A DNA stretch of 64,000 bases from Patiria miniata (lineage: Eukaryota > Echinodermata > Asteroidea > Valvatida > Asterinidae). Positions 12,771 through 24,876 of the stretch are shown here, piece by piece. Every line of letters starts with the position of its first letter. Position 1 is the stretch's first letter. Where the stretch lies: contig NW_024037069.1 of assembly GCF_015706575.1 (NCBI RefSeq), positions 41,499,315 to 41,563,314 of the forward strand. Direction: 5' to 3'. The position numbers and the translations under genes were made by a program. Below the pieces are notes generated by a model. It saw nothing but the letters and a program-made list of their open reading frames with translations. It was not told the DNA's origin and searched no databases.

Positions 12771-13084
12771 ACATTTTGGTACTGGTGGATTTTTTTAAAT
12801 GGAAAATGCCAGCACGTTTTTCTGTATTTATTGATGTTATTAAATAATGGAGATGTTGAAACAATTGAATAGCTCAATTGTACATGTCTTTCAACAAATT
12901 TGTATTGATACAGATGCTAATTGAGTCAAATTGTATGCTCATTCATCACTTATCACAGGGCAGCTATTCAGGAATCATCAAGTGATACCAGTACGCACAA
13001 ATCTGATCCAATTACTGATCCAAATATCAAATTATTGATGTATTCCTTCCACACTAGAAAGGTAGCAAGGAAAAACAAGCCTTA

Positions 13085-13451
13085 GGCCCCCCAAAAAAGT
13101 CTCTGGTTTCTGGTATGGAGCTTGCCCAAAAAGTGGTGCGGCGACGCGGCTTTTTTTTTTTTTTTAACCTTTTTTTTTGTTTCAAATGTCGGCTGATGAC
13201 TGCAAATGGTGCCCGACTAAACTTAGTGCAAATATATGGGAGTCCAGAGAGGCCACATAAAGCTTATTCTCGATCATAACCCCATCTAAAAACACGTTAA
13301 AATTGTGCAGCAGCAGGATTCCAGTCAAACCAGTGAGTTTGGCGGTTTTTAGACATCATCTTTTATTGAAAAAAAAATTTTTTTCATTTTGCCGACGCGC
13401 ATGGCTACGGCAACGGCATACCAGAAACCGGAGACTTTTTTTTTGTGGGCC
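13085..13451. mobile_element. PIF/Harbinger-like MITE, copy 1
   Basis: A 367-bp element starts GGCCCCCCAAAAAAGTCTC and ends GAGACTTTTTTTTTGTGGGCC. It is flanked by TTA at 13082-13084 and 13452-13454, a 3-bp TWA target duplication. TIRs contain GTCTCTGGTTTCTGGTATG and its complement. Related copies are at 16688 and 27181. Confidence 0.8.
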
Positions 13452-14133
13452 TTATAGTACCATTTTTTAATTTTGTGTAAAAATGTTTACTGATCCAAAA
13501 TCCGGACAGTTTTGCAGCTGAATTCTTTGACTGTAGCTATGTGACAAAAGAAGCGCTTTTGATGATTTTTGTTTGAAAGAATTTCTATTTCAAATCTGTT
13601 AACTTGAATTTATAAATTGGCATTAAACTGTACAATTATATGATTCTGACACGAATTCAAAATATTTATCAGCTCTAAACCTTTTTCCCCCTTTGGTCAA
13701 ATTAAATACATGTTTTTTCCAACCTACTTCGTCTTTATGTGTGATACTTCTAAAGAGAGAACTGCTCCTTACATGACACCCTGAAACCAATGGTTTTAAT
13801 GGGGAATTCATTTAAGAATATTGTTGAAAAATAAAATAGATTCAGGGGACTGGTATATTTTGAAAAAAGGGTCTAGAATGGGATTTGATTAAACTAAAAC
13901 CAATGTTGTTAATTTGGATACATGTTATATGTACATTTGTAATGCCGAGGGGGTTAATATAATTCGTTGGGTGCACCACAAAGTCTATGGACTTTGTGCA
14001 CACGATACGTCACTTCGTGGTGCAACCGAAGAAATAAATGAAAGTAACAGCATTTCAGAAACACTTCTCAGTAAAACCAGACAAAACACATTCCAAGTTC
14101 GTTTTTTTTGTTTTTCAAGCCATAGCTTGAAAC

Positions 14134-14139
14134 TTTATT
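14134..14139 (-). promoter_or_regulatory. Probable RPL38 polyadenylation signal
   Basis: AATAAA on the minus strand, about 220 nt after the RPL38 stop codon. It is the first canonical signal downstream. Confidence 0.55.
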
Positions 14140-14359
14140 CTATATACATCTTCGTAAGACATCAAAACAAAAAGTTCAGGAGTGTTGTTTAAGACTGTCC
14201 CTTCAACAGATTTCCGAAGGGTCCACGACAAGTGCACTTGCCTTCATAATGCGTCTCGCTGTTGAATTGTCTGGTTTCAAGTCAGTCCAAAGGTTGAAGG
14301 TCAAAGTTGAACAGTTGGCGTCAAAGAACGTCACTCCCGCCACCCTTTGGGTTGGTGCC

Positions 14360-17300
14360 TCACTTGATTTCTTTAACCTGGAGACCTGAACATGCAAAAA
14401 TTGATATACAAAAAATCGATGTAATGTTTAAATTGATGATCAAGATGATAAAAAAAAAACCCAGTTTAGGCCAAACAAAAAAATAAGTCGGTCTCTGGTC
14501 AGCGCGCGCGTCGATTTTAAGTATGCGCGTCGATCTTTTTTTTCCCAAAATGTTCCGCGGTAGCTCCAACAGCGCCCTCTATTTCCGCACCTCCTCAATT
14601 TTTTTTTACCAAAGAGCACCAAGGAATGGGAAATTGCACCAAGGCAAATAATCAAAAGCACCAGGGCAAATTATGGAGGACACCAATGTACATGAGGACA
14701 CCAAAAAAGCAAAATAGTACCCCACCTTGTCTGTACAATCCAAGCTTGAAGAAAAAAAAAAAAAAGAAGCCGCATGGCCGCGTCAATTCCGGAACTTTGG
14801 TCTGACCAGAGACCGAATATTTTTTTTTTTTGGCCTTATCTTGATTTACTTCAGCTTTAATTATAATAACTTAAAGGGAAGATACAACATTTGCAAACGT
14901 CAAAAAACGAAATGATCAAATTATCACGAAATACCTTACTGGATTGTTAGGGAATGACAGTCTAAAGCATCCTGTAAAGTCATGGCTCCTGGTGTGCTGA
15001 CATTTGCAAGAAAAATGGTATTTTTCCAACGCTGGTCGGCCGACCAGCGTTGGAGAAAACTGGCTTTTTGCAAAAACTGCTCCTAATATTTCATTTTTTT
15101 AGTTATTCCGCATTTTCTTTGCAATTGATTACACACCTGTGAAGAGGTACAAACCTGATAGACTGATTCTCTGACCTTACAATTCCCCAAAGTCTATAAA
15201 TTGCTCCATTTCATCTTAAGTGGTGTCAGGGAACCAGACTACAAGACCATGATAGGTTTTCTTGGTTTTTCCAGCACATACAAGCCCAAAACGTGAAACA
15301 AGTCAGTTTAACAATATTTGCTATAACATACTAGTCCTCCAAATCCATTTATTTCTGAAAATCGCTGCAATAGCAAATGTTGTACATTCCCTTTAAAATG
15401 CTTCAGCAGGAATACTAAGTTTTTCAAGAATTATTGAATTGAGTGGGGCAATAGCTCGTCTACAGCACTGCAGTTACACTAAAGCCCAAACGCAACAGTC
15501 AAACCTTAATGCATCTGGAGTAACTGGCCAGGTAAAAGCAGTAGAAGCGGTTAAAGCAGTTCAATCAACTTTCAGCGTGATCAAACTATTCGCGCCAATT
15601 TCACTCCCCGTGATAGGGACGCGAGAGAGGGTATCGTGAGCATGCACATTCCTAAAATGTTTGCCCCAACTTTGATCTGAATTGAGTTTCTGCACGGCAA
15701 TGGCACGGGGTTTAGAACAGTGCCACTGCCATTCGGAACGACGATAGGGTGGCAGCCCTGTCGCCCTAAAGGATGGTGCCGTGCCGAACTCAATTCGCCG
15801 AACCAAAAGGTTCTGAACACCATGCCATCCCCGTGCCGAATTAAAAAAGTCAAAATACTTGAGTTCTGCAAATTAATTGAAGGGCAGATAACCAGAAACA
15901 AGCATTGTCTTACCTGGAGGGAGAGACTGCTTGAGCTTCTCGGCCTTCTCTGTGTCTTTGATGACCAGGGTGTACAGGAAGCGACTGCATCGCACCTTGA
16001 ACTTGACACAGTCCTTGTTCTTCTTGATCTTCACGGCTGTTTGGCAGGGGGAAAAAAAAAGGAGATGTAACCAACACAGGATCTTGGAACAATTATTATC
16101 TTGTTGTCGTAGACCTGAAATTATTAGTTAACCCTAACCCACCTCACTTCTCCAAAATCCTCCTGGCAGTTTTGAAGGATTCTAGAGGATTGAGGATGAA
16201 TGGTGATTGAAGCACATGAGGATTTTGGAGGATTGAGGATGAATGGTGAATGAAGCACATGAGGATTTTGGAGGATTGAGGATGAATGCATTTTGAGGCA
16301 GGACTGTCTGATGATTTTGAAGGATTTGGCGTTGGTTATCCTTCATTTAAACACGAGTGCAAAGTTTTGGGATGAGGAGGATTTTGGAGGATTGAGGATG
16401 AATGCATTTTGAGGCAGGACTGTCTGACAATTTTGAAAAATTTAGGCGGAGTTGAACAATTTTGGAGGATTTTGGAGGATTGAGGATGGTTGTAAGCAAC
16501 AAAGGCCTAGGGGGTTAGGGTTACGGATATAAAAACCAAACAGAATTGGAAAATTTTGGACTTCTATGACCATATCCGACTCCATAATAACATGTATAAT
16601 ATACAGCATATTGACATGAATTTGCCATATCCACACGTTTCAAATAAAAACCCAATTTTCTGCGCAAAAACATACTGGTACCACTAAGGCCCCCCCAAAA
16701 AAGTCTCCGGTTTCTGGTATGGAGCTTGCCAAAAAGTGGTGCGGCGACGCGGCTTTTTTTTTTTTTTTACCTGATTTTTTTGCTTCAAATGTCGGCTGAT
16801 GACTGCAAATGGCATGAATGGTGCCCGACTAAACTTAGTGCAAATATATATGGGAGTCCAGAGAGGCCACATAAAGCTTATTCTGGACCATAACCCAATC
16901 TAAAAACACATTAAAATTGTGCAACAGCAAGATTCCAGTCAAACCAGTGAGTTTGGCGGTTTTGAGACATCATCTTTCATTGAAAAAAAACCTTTTTCAT
17001 TTTGCCGACGCGCATGGCTACGGCGACGCGCGCGCATACCAGAAACCAGAGACTTTTTTTTTTTGGCCTAACAACCCTCCCCCCCCAGAAAAAAGAACAA
17101 TTATCTCCAAAAGGTGAAATTTAGGTGCACCTACTGCTGAAACCTTACTTGAAATGATGGAGCTACCCAAATTCAAAAAAGTGCTTGGTCATGAAAGACA
17201 AATATAAAGTCATGGACGCAAACTGTAAAGTGGCTGGATTCCAAATTGGGTATTTTGCCAAACAGCACCCCCCGCAAGTTCACCCACGTTTGTTTATGGT

Positions 17301-19982
17301 GTAAATCGAGGATTTTCTTTTGTTCCTCTCATTGGTTTTGTACAGGTTTGGAATCGAGGTCGTCCTCGATTTGGTTCCTGTCCTCGATTCACCGATGATG
17401 TTGCACGTGCGTGTCCTCGATTTACACCATAAACAAACGCATACACACATGTTTACGTTACATACCAAGTGTAGACATTCCCTTGGTTTCGTGTAGTTAA
17501 GAAAAACCAGTGAAAAAACTCATTTTTCTCAAACTGTGAAAACTCTTTCAACCCATTTTTTTTTCTATGATCCCCTTTAGTGTTTCTCTTCATTTAGCCA
17601 CGGATAAACTTAACCCAAAAATGCCTCTAAACCTGTTTTCCAGAAATGGGGAAACACTGTGTGGACTTGCCCAAGTCCACACAACGTCGCCTCTACCTGG
17701 TTAATGTGGACCTCTTTTGATGGGAAGTCCACACAGACAATGTAATGCCTACCCACAGTAGACTGATACTCACACTTTGCATCCTTCCTTCTGGCTGTCA
17801 GGAGCAGGTCCTTGATCTCGTGAATTTCTCTTGGCTGAAATGGGGCAAAATGGTAAATATTTATTCAGCATGTTACAAAATCTCTTCAATTTCTTCAATG
17901 TGTACAACATTTCACAAGATTCACATAATATATCAATTTGCACGCTTGAGCACACTTTACAGAAACATTTGACCATTCACCACGGTTCGTAATCAGCGGA
18001 CGAAAAAATGACATAATAAGGCCCCCCCCCAAAAAAAGTTCTGCTTCTGATTACATGGCATTTGAAAATAGGGTAGGCAGGAAGTTGAATTATTTTTGTT
18101 GTCAATTTTTTTGTGTACGATCATATGGAGGTGTCTGCATGTAGTCAAGGGTAAAATGTAGTGATTGATGATTTTTGGGTTTCCCCCCCCTCACTCCTCT
18201 CCCCCCCCCCAAAAAAATATCAGGGTAGGGGCTGTCAAAATAGGGTAAGTAGGGTAACCGGAAGCAGAACTATTTTTTTGGGACTAAACTGGCCGATCAA
18301 CCCATAAATCCCAGTGGTGGAATGTTTGCAATGGAACATCCTGCATGATTCAAAATCAAACACTTCGCAGAACATTTTTGTGCTTCGACTAAACAACGAG
18401 ATGACAAGCTTCATGAAAAAGAACTAACTGCAGACAGGGCTCTGGAGTGCTCTGAAACGTGCAAAACTAAATCAGGCCCACTTTACTCACAGTTTAGCCA
18501 GCAAATTTCTCCAAAAATTCCACTGGGGCAAAGAAAATGTCCTCAGTATTTCATCAACCAAGTTTGCAGACTCAATTCAATTTTTAAAGGAGACATTTTT
18601 CTTCAATATTTTGCACATGAGACGGAAGTCATGTGATTTCAAAATGGGGCTAAATACTAGACTGGTACATGTCCAACCATGGTCCAACTATTTGAAAAGA
18701 CTGACCTCTTCATTCAGTGTCAATAGTGTCAATAGTCTGGTGGCTTGACTATGGAGAAATGTGTAGTAAATTGAGACTAGTTCCCGCTTTTTCTTAAATT
18801 CTTTTGGCATGGTTGATTGATGCAGTACTGAAGCTGTATTGGACTGGTTGTTTTAGGTGCCAGTCTATGTTCTGGTTTTGCATGTTTTCAATACCTTGAA
18901 GCCCGGTTCACTCTTCACGTGAAAGCATGTGCGAAGCGAAATTCATGTCGTCGCAATGGTGGACGCGCTTCGAATGTATTGTTCAGAGATGCCACAGGGT
19001 CTGCTTTTCAACGGCTGCTTGAAAAAAAAAAACGGAACTTTTTGTGTGTAAAAGCCACTCCGTGTCCGACACAAAGTCCCCGTTGTCATCTTTATCTTGT
19101 AGCCAAGCCAAGTTCTGTTTATTTTTTAATTTTGCTTCTATGGCCTTTAAAGCTGTCGGTTCGTTCAATCACTTTGACTTTTTCCGTATTCCTAATATTT
19201 ATTCTGCCTACCCGAATTTCCAACGTAATATTCGACACGAAACATGCACAATTCCACAACACTGCTGTCGGTGTACATGATCCTTGCATACATGCACTAC
19301 GCGATGCGCTAAACGAAAACATGGTTGGTACCCGCATTTTTTGTATTCACATATATCACTGCGATTGGAAACCACCGCTAGCTGAAATGATAGACTTGAT
19401 TTCCAGGCTGAATGCTATGTGTGCTTAGCACACAACACGCCCGCACGCAGTGAAGCACGCGCGAGGCGCCGTTGTATACTGCGTGCAAGTACGTTGGCCG
19501 CTTGTATCGCATGCAGGCTCGGCAACAACATACACAAAGACTGTTTTTAAGACTACTTCAACGAACAACGTTGTGCCATGCGTGCGCCTAAATCGAGGTA
19601 AAAATCAACGCATTTCCACAGTTTTTCTTCTCTTTTTCTGGTTAATTTGACGGCCGGAAAAACCGGAATTTTGTGAGATTATTTTCAAAAACCGGAATTC
19701 CGGTTAAAACCGGAAAAGTGGCATCTCTGATTGTTGACGTCACGAATTTCGCTTCGCTTTCGCGTGAAGTACATGTATGAACCAGGCTTAAGATTTGGGA
19801 CTCTCATACACAGTATTGAGAGTCCCAAATTTTCGGACTAAACTAACTGTAGCTGAGCTGTATCTGCCAGAGTCCATTCACATACATGTATTAAACAAAA
19901 CCTGGTTGAGGTTTTTGACAGATTCATGCCATGATTGACGGTGGTTATGAATAATACAAAGGTGGAAATCATCACCTACCAT
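14360..19982 (-). CDS. RPL38: 60S ribosomal protein L38 (eL38), complete, four coding exons
   Basis: A structural protein of the large ribosomal subunit. Exons on the minus strand: 19982-19980 (ATG only), 17834-17774, 16036-15914 and 14385-14360. The total is 213 nt, encoding 70 aa plus TGA, exactly the usual eL38 length. Diagnostic segments are [57 protein letters not shown] and the C-terminus [11 protein letters not shown], which align without gaps to vertebrate eL38. All introns are GT-AG (donors gtaggt, gtgagt, gtaaga). The first coding exon supplies only the start codon, in context TTCAAAATG. An acceptor-like CCTGCAG at about 20050 hints at a further 5' UTR intron. Every intron carries transposon-like insertions, none of which disrupts coding sequence. 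The gene is likely constitutively expressed, though no clear TOP start site was located. Confidence 0.95.
14469..14835. mobile_element. PIF/Harbinger-like MITE, second family, in RPL38 intron 3
   Basis: A 367-bp element begins GGCCAAACAAAAAAATAAG and ends with the complement, ...TTTTTTTGGCC. TTA flanks both sides (14466-14468 and 14836-14838). TIRs include CGGTCTCTGGTCAG and CTGACCAGAGACCG. The interior differs from the 13085 family. Confidence 0.78.
14871..15397. mobile_element. TIR element with TTAAAGGGAA ends, copy 1, in RPL38 intron 3
   Basis: Left end TTAAAGGGAAGATACAACAT and right end ATGTTGTACATTCCCTTTAA are inverted repeats of about 25 bp. An internal perfect palindrome CCAACGCTGGTCGG/CCGACCAGCGTTGG lies at about 15029-15056. 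A second copy at 20782-22011 carries a nested insertion. Confidence 0.75.
16150..16490. repeat. Minisatellite with unit GAGGATTTTGGAGGATTGAG
   Basis: Imperfect tandem copies of GGATTTTGGAGGATTGAGGA and variants lie in RPL38 intron 2. A larger unit of about 120 bp including GCATTTTGAGGCAGGACTGT is also duplicated. Confidence 0.75.
16688..17068. mobile_element. PIF/Harbinger-like MITE, copy 2, in RPL38 intron 2
   Basis: A 381-bp relative of the 13085 element, flanked by TAA at 16685-16687 and 17069-17071. TIRs are AAGTCTCCGGTTTCTGGTAT and its complement near 17036-17057. The interior is highly similar to copies at 13085 and 27181. Confidence 0.82.
17287..17439. repeat. Inverted repeat (small MITE) in RPL38 intron 2
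   Basis: CGTTTGTTTATGGTGTAAAT followed by CGAGGA at the left is mirrored by TCCTCGATTTACACCATAAA at the right end. There is no coding content. Confidence 0.65.
18020..18284. mobile_element. PIF/Harbinger-like MITE, third family, in RPL38 intron 1
   Basis: 265 bp, left end GGCCCCCCCCCAAAAAAAGT then TCTGCTTCTG, right end CGGAAGCAGAACTATTTTTT then TGGGAC. TAA flanks both ends (18017-18019 and 18285-18287). Confidence 0.65.
18901..19797. mobile_element. TIR element of about 0.9 kb in RPL38 intron 1
   Basis: Left end GCCCGGTTCACTCTTCACGT...GCGAAGCGAAATTC pairs with right end GAATTTCGCTTCGCTTTCGC...GAACCAGGC. A second inner inverted word (AGAGATGCCAC / GTGGCATCTCT) lies inside. A 169-codon open frame in the interior (18919-19428) has no recognisable domain. 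Confidence 0.65.
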
Positions 19983-19999
19983 TTTGAATCAGTCTGTTG

Positions 20000-20780
20000 A
20001 CGTCTCCTGAAGGATTGGTCAGCTTAATGATAAAGCAGAGGTTGATTCCCCTGCAGGTAAATATGAAATAGATTCCAACGTTAAGTGCATATATGCGGGC
20101 GCACTTTTGACCAAAACTGAATGACAGGCAACAGACGTACAGATGCACATTGTCAAAATTTGATGCAAGCTAGTGAGGGCGCAATTTATCACAACCCATG
20201 ACGTCATGCAACACGACGCTTTCGTGAACAATGGCTGTAAAAGTCGTCCGAATTCATCAACTCGAAATTACAAGATAACTAGACCTCTGAAGGTGCCGAA
20301 TTTAACGTTTTGTTGATATTAAGCAGTTGTAGACGGCATTGTGCGAGTATGAAGTGACAAAATAATTGCGATTTCGAATGGATTTTCGGCTCCCTTAGCA
20401 ACGGACTCTCCGTCCATATAAATATATGTGGATTTGTGACGGTTAATACAGAGGTAGTCCAGTATTACATGTATTACCGTCACCATGGTCACATTTATGG
20501 GTCTAGAGGTGGGCCTGGCTAGCCTACATACCCTTCTCCCCTTTTAACCACTTTACAAATTAAAAATACTGTTCACTGGGGTCACTTTTTCAGAATTGCA
20601 CCCCCCCCCCCGGTCCGGTCCGGGACCACGGGGACCCAAACATTGGACATAATAATTAGGACATGTATTATATTGAAGGAATGGATATACAAAACGTGGA
20701 TCAAATTGACATCTTCCTGGTTGAAAATGATCAGATACACATTTGCGCATCATTAATAATGTTAACTTACAATCTTGGCT
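20000..20780. other. RPL38 upstream region, no other gene seen
   Basis: It should contain the RPL38 5' UTR and promoter (minus strand). A C-rich run at about 20599-20612 is the only low-complexity feature. No start site could be fixed. Confidence 0.35.
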
Positions 20781-21136
20781 TTTTAAAGGGAATATACAAC
20801 ATTTGCAAACATCGAAATATAAAACTACCAAGTTTTTACGAAATACCTTACTAGGATGTTGGTAAATGACAGTCTAAAGCATCCTGTAAAATTATGGCAC
20901 CTGGTGTGAAGTCATTTTCAAGAAAATGGTATTTTTGTATACATTTCCAACGGTGGTCGGCCGACCACCGTTGGAAAAACCTAACTATTTTTCAACTACT
21001 GCTCCAACTTTACACTTTTTTCAGTCCAAATTTTGTTTGCTATTGGTTACATGTTCATGAACGGGTGCAGGCAAGCTAGACTGGTTCCCTTACCTTACAA
21101 TTTTTCGGCATCTATGCATTGATCCATTTTATCTTT

Positions 21137-21815
21137 CGAAGTGGCTATCGTTACGGCAGCCGTTGTTTAGCGCCCTCTACGATACGTTTTTGATACGCAC
21201 GCAGGTATATACATGTAATTATTTGTTTCCCCACGTTTTAGCGAGCAGTGCGATAGCTCAGTCGATAGAGGGTAGGATTTTGCACCGCGAGGTTGCGGGT
21301 TCGCATCTCAGTTTTGCACTCGAATTTTTTTCCTTTTCTGACCTGAGGCTTTGGAGGATTTCGAGTAAAGTCCAAACCAACCACCCTGTTGGCAGCTATG
21401 AGGCTACGGAGTGGGAGTCCCCTTGAATATGCTTGAGAACGAAGCAACACAAAAGGAATGGGAGTTGCTGAAAAAATTCTAAGTCCAAACCAACTACCCT
21501 GTTGGCAGCTACGCGGTCACGAAGTGGGAGTGCAATGGAGCATGACGCATAGTGCATACAAGTAGCACTGAGAATGTTTATTGAGGTCAATCAACCGTGA
21601 CCTCGTAGCAGGCTACGAGGTGGACAGATCGAGTGGCGGGGTATTCTGCAATTGTGCCGAGGATTTTTTTTAAAAGGGAAATAAAGTCTGAAGTTCATAA
21701 CGTTTAAATTCACTTTTTTCCTTCTAATTTTAAATTTTCTTACGTTTTTATAAAAGTTGCAGTAGGCCGTAACGATGGGAAATGCGATACGGCTGCCGTA
21801 ACAATAGCTACTGCG
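21137..21815. mobile_element. 679-bp TIR element with 9-bp target duplication, nested
   Basis: Ends are CGAAGTGGCTATCGTTACGG and the complement of CGCAGTAGCTATTGTTACGG. Direct repeats TTTATCTTT flank it at 21128-21136 and 21816-21824, and the uninterrupted relative at 14871-15397 aligns across the junction. A 9-bp duplication fits Mutator-like or similar transposons. A tRNA-like segment lies inside. Confidence 0.78.
21248..21313 (+). repeat. tRNA-like SINE head, not a functional tRNA
   Basis: A perfect A box (TAGCTCAGTCG) and near-consensus B box (GGTTCGCATCT) are about 45 nt apart. The acceptor stem is not well formed, so this is a tRNA-derived repeat. Confidence 0.6.
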
Positions 21816-22011
21816 TTTATCTTTAGTGGAGTCAAGGAACCAGACTACTTGAACATTTTTGTTTTTCTTGTTTTTTTCAGCATTTTCGAACACAAAACCT
21901 CAAACATGTCAGTGTAACAATATTTGATCTATTAAGAGTATTATACTAACCCCTCAAATAGTTCATTTCTGAAAATTACAGCAAAAGCCAATGATGTACA
22001 TTCCCTATAAA

Positions 22012-24665
22012 CGTCAGATATTCATGAGATCGAGAGAGCACTGGAAGTGGAACTCGTCGTACTTTATCTTACGCGGTGCAATATATTCTGACCCATTTTC
22101 ATATTCATCAATAATATAACATACAAAAATGTCAACATAGGGAGACGATTTATGTCTTTAACATTTACACAATGTAAAAAAAATTCTATGATTGATCCTC
22201 ACAATGAACAATTTAACCGATTAAATTCGGTTCATCAACACATCAGCACACCTCACAGATCCCTTCTGCACGTACGAAAAGGCCAGTTACTATTCCCACG
22301 TAGAGAAAATACATTTCAAGATAAAGGGCACCCGCGAAAAAAGCCGAGTGCCAGGATTATCTGAGTGAAATTAGTCAACAGAGGGCGCTACTCATAAAAC
22401 CTGCTTCACTAGCGCTCACCCATAGACATACAGTACATGTAATAATAAAACCGTGTTGGAATTTGTAACACTTTGGAAAGTGTTGAATCAACTTTTAAAG
22501 TGTGGTCACTGACCGAACACATAGGAAGTGTTGAGCTTATCATTTATAAAGTTGGATTTAACACTTCAGTTTTTAGATTGTGGATCTACACTTTTGAAAG
22601 TTGCAAATTCGAAGGGGGGGGGGTTAAACCTCATTTATTAATAGGACGCCCTTTATCCAAGAGTACACTATTGTGGGACTGGGACCTGTCAGTGTCATGG
22701 GGGGGGGGGGGCATACCCCCAGTGGAAAAAGTAGGAGGGCCAATGGGCCGGTTCCCTGCCCCCCCCCGGTTCCACCGCCAGTGACTGAGAGCATTATGCC
22801 ACGATGTACATTTAAATCAAAATAGCACGATGGACATGTTTAAACATAATCTATGAACATCGTGTTTGACTTTAATTGACAAGTCGCCACAGTGCCGATC
22901 ATTTATAAAAAGACGTGACGACCAGCATATTCACGGGCGAATGTATTACGTAATTTGCGACTCCTGACAAAAAAGAGTTTGGTACGATAGGCATGCAGCC
23001 GTGTGGGCGGATGTAATTAGAGTACGGAGGACTTGAAGGAATTAGAGAGCAAACATATCACAGTGGTTTGGGAACCAATCAAGATGCTGGACTAATAATA
23101 AAAAAACCAGGCGATTCAGGAGCCTGAAACCAAGCTCATCTGTCCATGGTGAAAGTGGTGAGTCAACAGCGGCCGCGCCTGGATAATCTCCGACATTCAT
23201 TCAGTATCGACCTCCTAACCACAGACCTTTTATATCAATCCCCATTCATGCTATAAGCATGTGCCTTGCTCTGCGGTACAAGCTATGGTCAGGGTCTCTT
23301 TCATTGCATATCACTGCTTAGCTCATTGCACACCTGCTTGACCAACCCCCCACCCCCCAAAAAAGTGTAACTGCCAACATTTCGTGCAGTGTAATTAATG
23401 CTCGTCATAGGTGGTATACCCTATACTGATTTTTGCTTTGAAAAAAAAAAAACATTGACGAGCTGTTTGGTTTCTGCTTATCAACTCCTTTTATTATCGC
23501 TGGGGTGCTTAAGGGACAGTTCGGTGAAGCAAAGCTTAGAAACAGTCTAAAAAACAAAATAAAATATGAAGTGGAAAGGACCCGTACGTACGCGCTGAGC
23601 GAATGGATGACTTGCCCCCAAATTAAAGGCGCATCCGAGACCGAAGGTGCCAGACCACGACCGCCGCCCGTAGACGGTTTGGGTAGTGCCTTATGACCAA
23701 AGAGCGGTTGTACAAAGATCCGACGCCTATAAATATAGTATGTTTGTGTTTATAAATTCGAAATTGTTTAAAGAGGTTTTAGTTGGTCGACGTTTTAAGG
23801 GCGGCTGTTTTTTCCTTCGCGCCCGCTTGGTTGTGCTGTTTACGTCTGCCATTGGCTGTGCCTATACTGTTTGGTATCCCTAACCGGCCTACCAAAAAAT
23901 GCTTCTTTGTCTTGTACATCCAGCAACGCAAAGAGTTCATACAAGCAATCCACTGCACACGGACCGTATAGCATAATTTGAGAGGATGGACAATACAGCA
24001 ATTATGGACCCCAAGAGGTCCTTTCATCAGATGGGGTATTGTCTCCTCATTACCTCCAAGAAACAGGGATTGGCGGGAGATTAGCTATTGTTTGGTACGG
24101 CAAATGAGTAACTATAAAAAAAAGAGAAGAACTGGGCTAGTACGTAGGTAAAAAAAAACCCCAACTAGTAAAGAACGCCATGTATGACGTTCATGGGTCG
24201 GTACATGTACATGGTCACGGTACATTACGGGTCACATGCCGCGGACATCATTACAAGCGGAGACATGTAGAATCTGCAAACGCTGAGATAGAATGGATAT
24301 ATCATCAATACATTATTCAGTTGAATGAGCAACTTGAAATTTCAACAAGTGTCTTACATGTTAACACCATGTACGACAACCACGCACGATCGCCGTCATG
24401 AACGTGAGTATCTTATAGATGCGTAGTAAGAAGGCGTGAAGAAATAGCTGTGAAAAGATGATGACTTTACCACCCCTGAAGATGAGTTAGACAATCCTAG
24501 CTGTCTTCACAATAATCGCCTCTTGCTGATCAGAAAGGTAAACTTGCATGGCAGAAGTTCTTGACTTGGTTTTTGAAATCTGTGGATATCACGGATTTTG
24601 TACCTAAAAATGTCGCATTATTTTGCTTCATGAGCGATATGCACTACGCATGAACGGGGTACGTG
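22012..24665. other. Intergenic repeats, no gene recognised
   Basis: Contains a CACTTT/AAAGTGTTGA-rich MITE-like patch (about 22455-22590), G/C homopolymers (22613-22765) and ordinary AT-rich sequence. No conserved coding segment was found in either strand. Confidence 0.4.
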
Positions 24666-24876
24666 TACACTGCAAAAACGGTGTTAAGCAATTAAACACT
24701 TTCTAAACACAAGTTCTTGCTATCACGCTAAACATGTTCAGATTATGGATTGATAGTGTTTAGCAAATGAACATTGATGTTTAGGAAATAAACACATAAT
24801 GTTTAGTTTCTAAACATGTTTACAAAGTGATAGAAACATTGTGTTAAATTGCTAAAACAGTTTTTTTTAGAGTGTA
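24666..24876. mobile_element. Small MITE with TACACTG/AGTGTA ends
   Basis: Left TACACTGCAAAAACGGTGTT then AAGCAATT; right AATTGCTAAAACAGTTTTTT then TTAGAGTGTA. Length 211 bp, interior rich in GTTTA words. TA at both tips is compatible with a TA target. Confidence 0.65.

Larger units (their letters stand above)
20782..22011. mobile_element. TIR element with TTTAAAGGGAA ends, copy 2, interrupted
   Basis: Same family as 14871-15397: left TTTAAAGGGAATATACAACA, right GATGTACATTCCCTATAAA, and an internal palindrome CCAACGGTGGTCGG/CCGACCACCGTTGG at 20948-20976. It is longer because another element (21137-21815) is inserted in it. Confidence 0.75.

Noticed and set aside
18919..19428. A 169-codon open frame
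   Set aside because: It lies inside a TIR element, has no recognisable domain and reads through repeat ends.
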